Shown here piece by piece: positions 5,356 through 5,556 of a stretch of DNA of 5,556 nt. Below the pieces are notes generated by a model. It made no database searches and was not told the origin of the DNA. It was given only the letters and a program-made list of their open reading frames with translations. Where the stretch lies: positions 1 through 5,556 of the forward strand of contig CAXTTV010000262.1 in NCBI GenBank assembly GCA_964247295.1, given 5' to 3'. How positions within the stretch are numbered: the stretch's first letter is position 1; each line of letters opens with the position of its first letter. The DNA comes from CAXTTV01 sp964247295 (GTDB lineage: Bacteria > Chloroflexota > Ktedonobacteria > Ktedonobacterales > Ktedonobacteraceae). A program made the translations under genes and the position numbers.

Positions 5356-5428
5356 GGTGCTGTAGCTCAGTGGATAGAGCGTTGGTTTCCTAAACAATGC
5401 GTCGGAGGTTCGAGTCCTCTCAGCACCA
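5356..5428 (+). tRNA. tRNA-Arg, anticodon CCT
   Basis: The 73 bases fold as a cloverleaf. The acceptor stem is GGTGCTG with CAGCACC, the D stem GCTC with GAGC around AGTGGATA, the anticodon loop TTCCTAA with anticodon CCT, the variable loop GCGTC, and the T stem GGAGG with CCTCT around TTCGAGT. The discriminator base is A and CCA is not encoded. CCT reads the arginine codon AGG. The anticodon stem is imperfect: TTGGT faces ACAAT, leaving T-T (27-43) and G-A (29-41) mismatches. ACCAA would have paired fully, so one C may be missing through a sequencing error or a real mutation. The other arms and the strong promoter indicate a genuine gene, but its function could be impaired if the sequence is correct. 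No integrase gene or repeat of the tRNA 3' end is seen in the window. Confidence 0.88.
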
Positions 5429-5556
5429 TTTACAAAGCCCCTGCAATATAAAGCCTCTTCGCAAGCCACATAAAAGCAAAAATAGCCTAAAAAAAGTACC
5501 CACAAAAGTGATACCTTTTCAAGCTATTTAACCAGTATATTACTGTCGGAATATTC
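5429..5556. other. AT-rich right end with no supported feature
   Basis: These 128 bases after the tRNA contain A and T runs and a short CAC-AAAA-GTG hairpin, but no credible reading frame, terminator or promoter. The only open frame across it on the minus strand is the antisense of the tRNA. Confidence 0.6.

Noticed and set aside
5278..5505. 75-codon minus-strand open frame with an ERTRTSDALFRKPTLYPLSY-like stretch
   Set aside because: This is the antisense translation of the tRNA-Arg gene, a well-known kind of false gene call.
5429..5556. Integration site at the tRNA 3' end
   Set aside because: No integrase, no second copy of the tRNA 3' end and no other mobile gene are present in the window.

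Overview
The window looks like chromosomal sequence from a Gram-positive-style, soil-type bacterium of about 50% GC. The best guess is the Ktedonobacteria class of Chloroflexota, but this is an inference. It rests on the general style of the ECF-like sigma factor with an XRE-type partner, the lipoprotein, the strong AGGAGG-type ribosome binding sites and the coding style, not on a marker match. A run of ten Ns shows that it comes from a draft scaffold.

Left part (1-1795, minus strand): ffh, the SRP54 GTPase of the signal recognition particle, is followed by a translationally coupled lipoprotein gene that runs off the left edge. The ffh promoter is a clear extended -10 (TGGTATAAT) on the minus strand.

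Middle gap (about 1800-2242): a 220-nt GC-rich stretch lies between the divergent ffh and methyltransferase genes. It is bracketed by GCATGG and CCATGC, ends in a run of six Ts, and holds several stable hairpins, one with a GCGA (GNRA) tetraloop. I could not match it to SRP RNA, 6S RNA, tmRNA, RNase P RNA or a common riboswitch. It is the best candidate here for something undescribed: a structured small RNA, or the 5' leader of the methyltransferase gene.

Plus-strand gene 2243-2962: a UbiG-like SAM-dependent methyltransferase, convergent with the next block.

Minus-strand regulatory cluster (4723 to 3050): a possible 67-codon small protein whose stop codon overlaps the ribosome binding site of the next gene, then an ECF-like sigma factor, then a protein with an XRE-type helix-turn-helix. 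The arrangement suggests a sigma factor with a dedicated regulator, though the partner is not a recognisable zinc-binding anti-sigma factor.

Right part (4886-5428, plus strand): a proline-rich small protein gene interrupted by the assembly gap, closed by a strong rho-independent terminator. After it comes a tRNA-Arg(CCT) gene with a near-consensus promoter but an imperfect anticodon stem. The last 128 bases hold no feature I can support.
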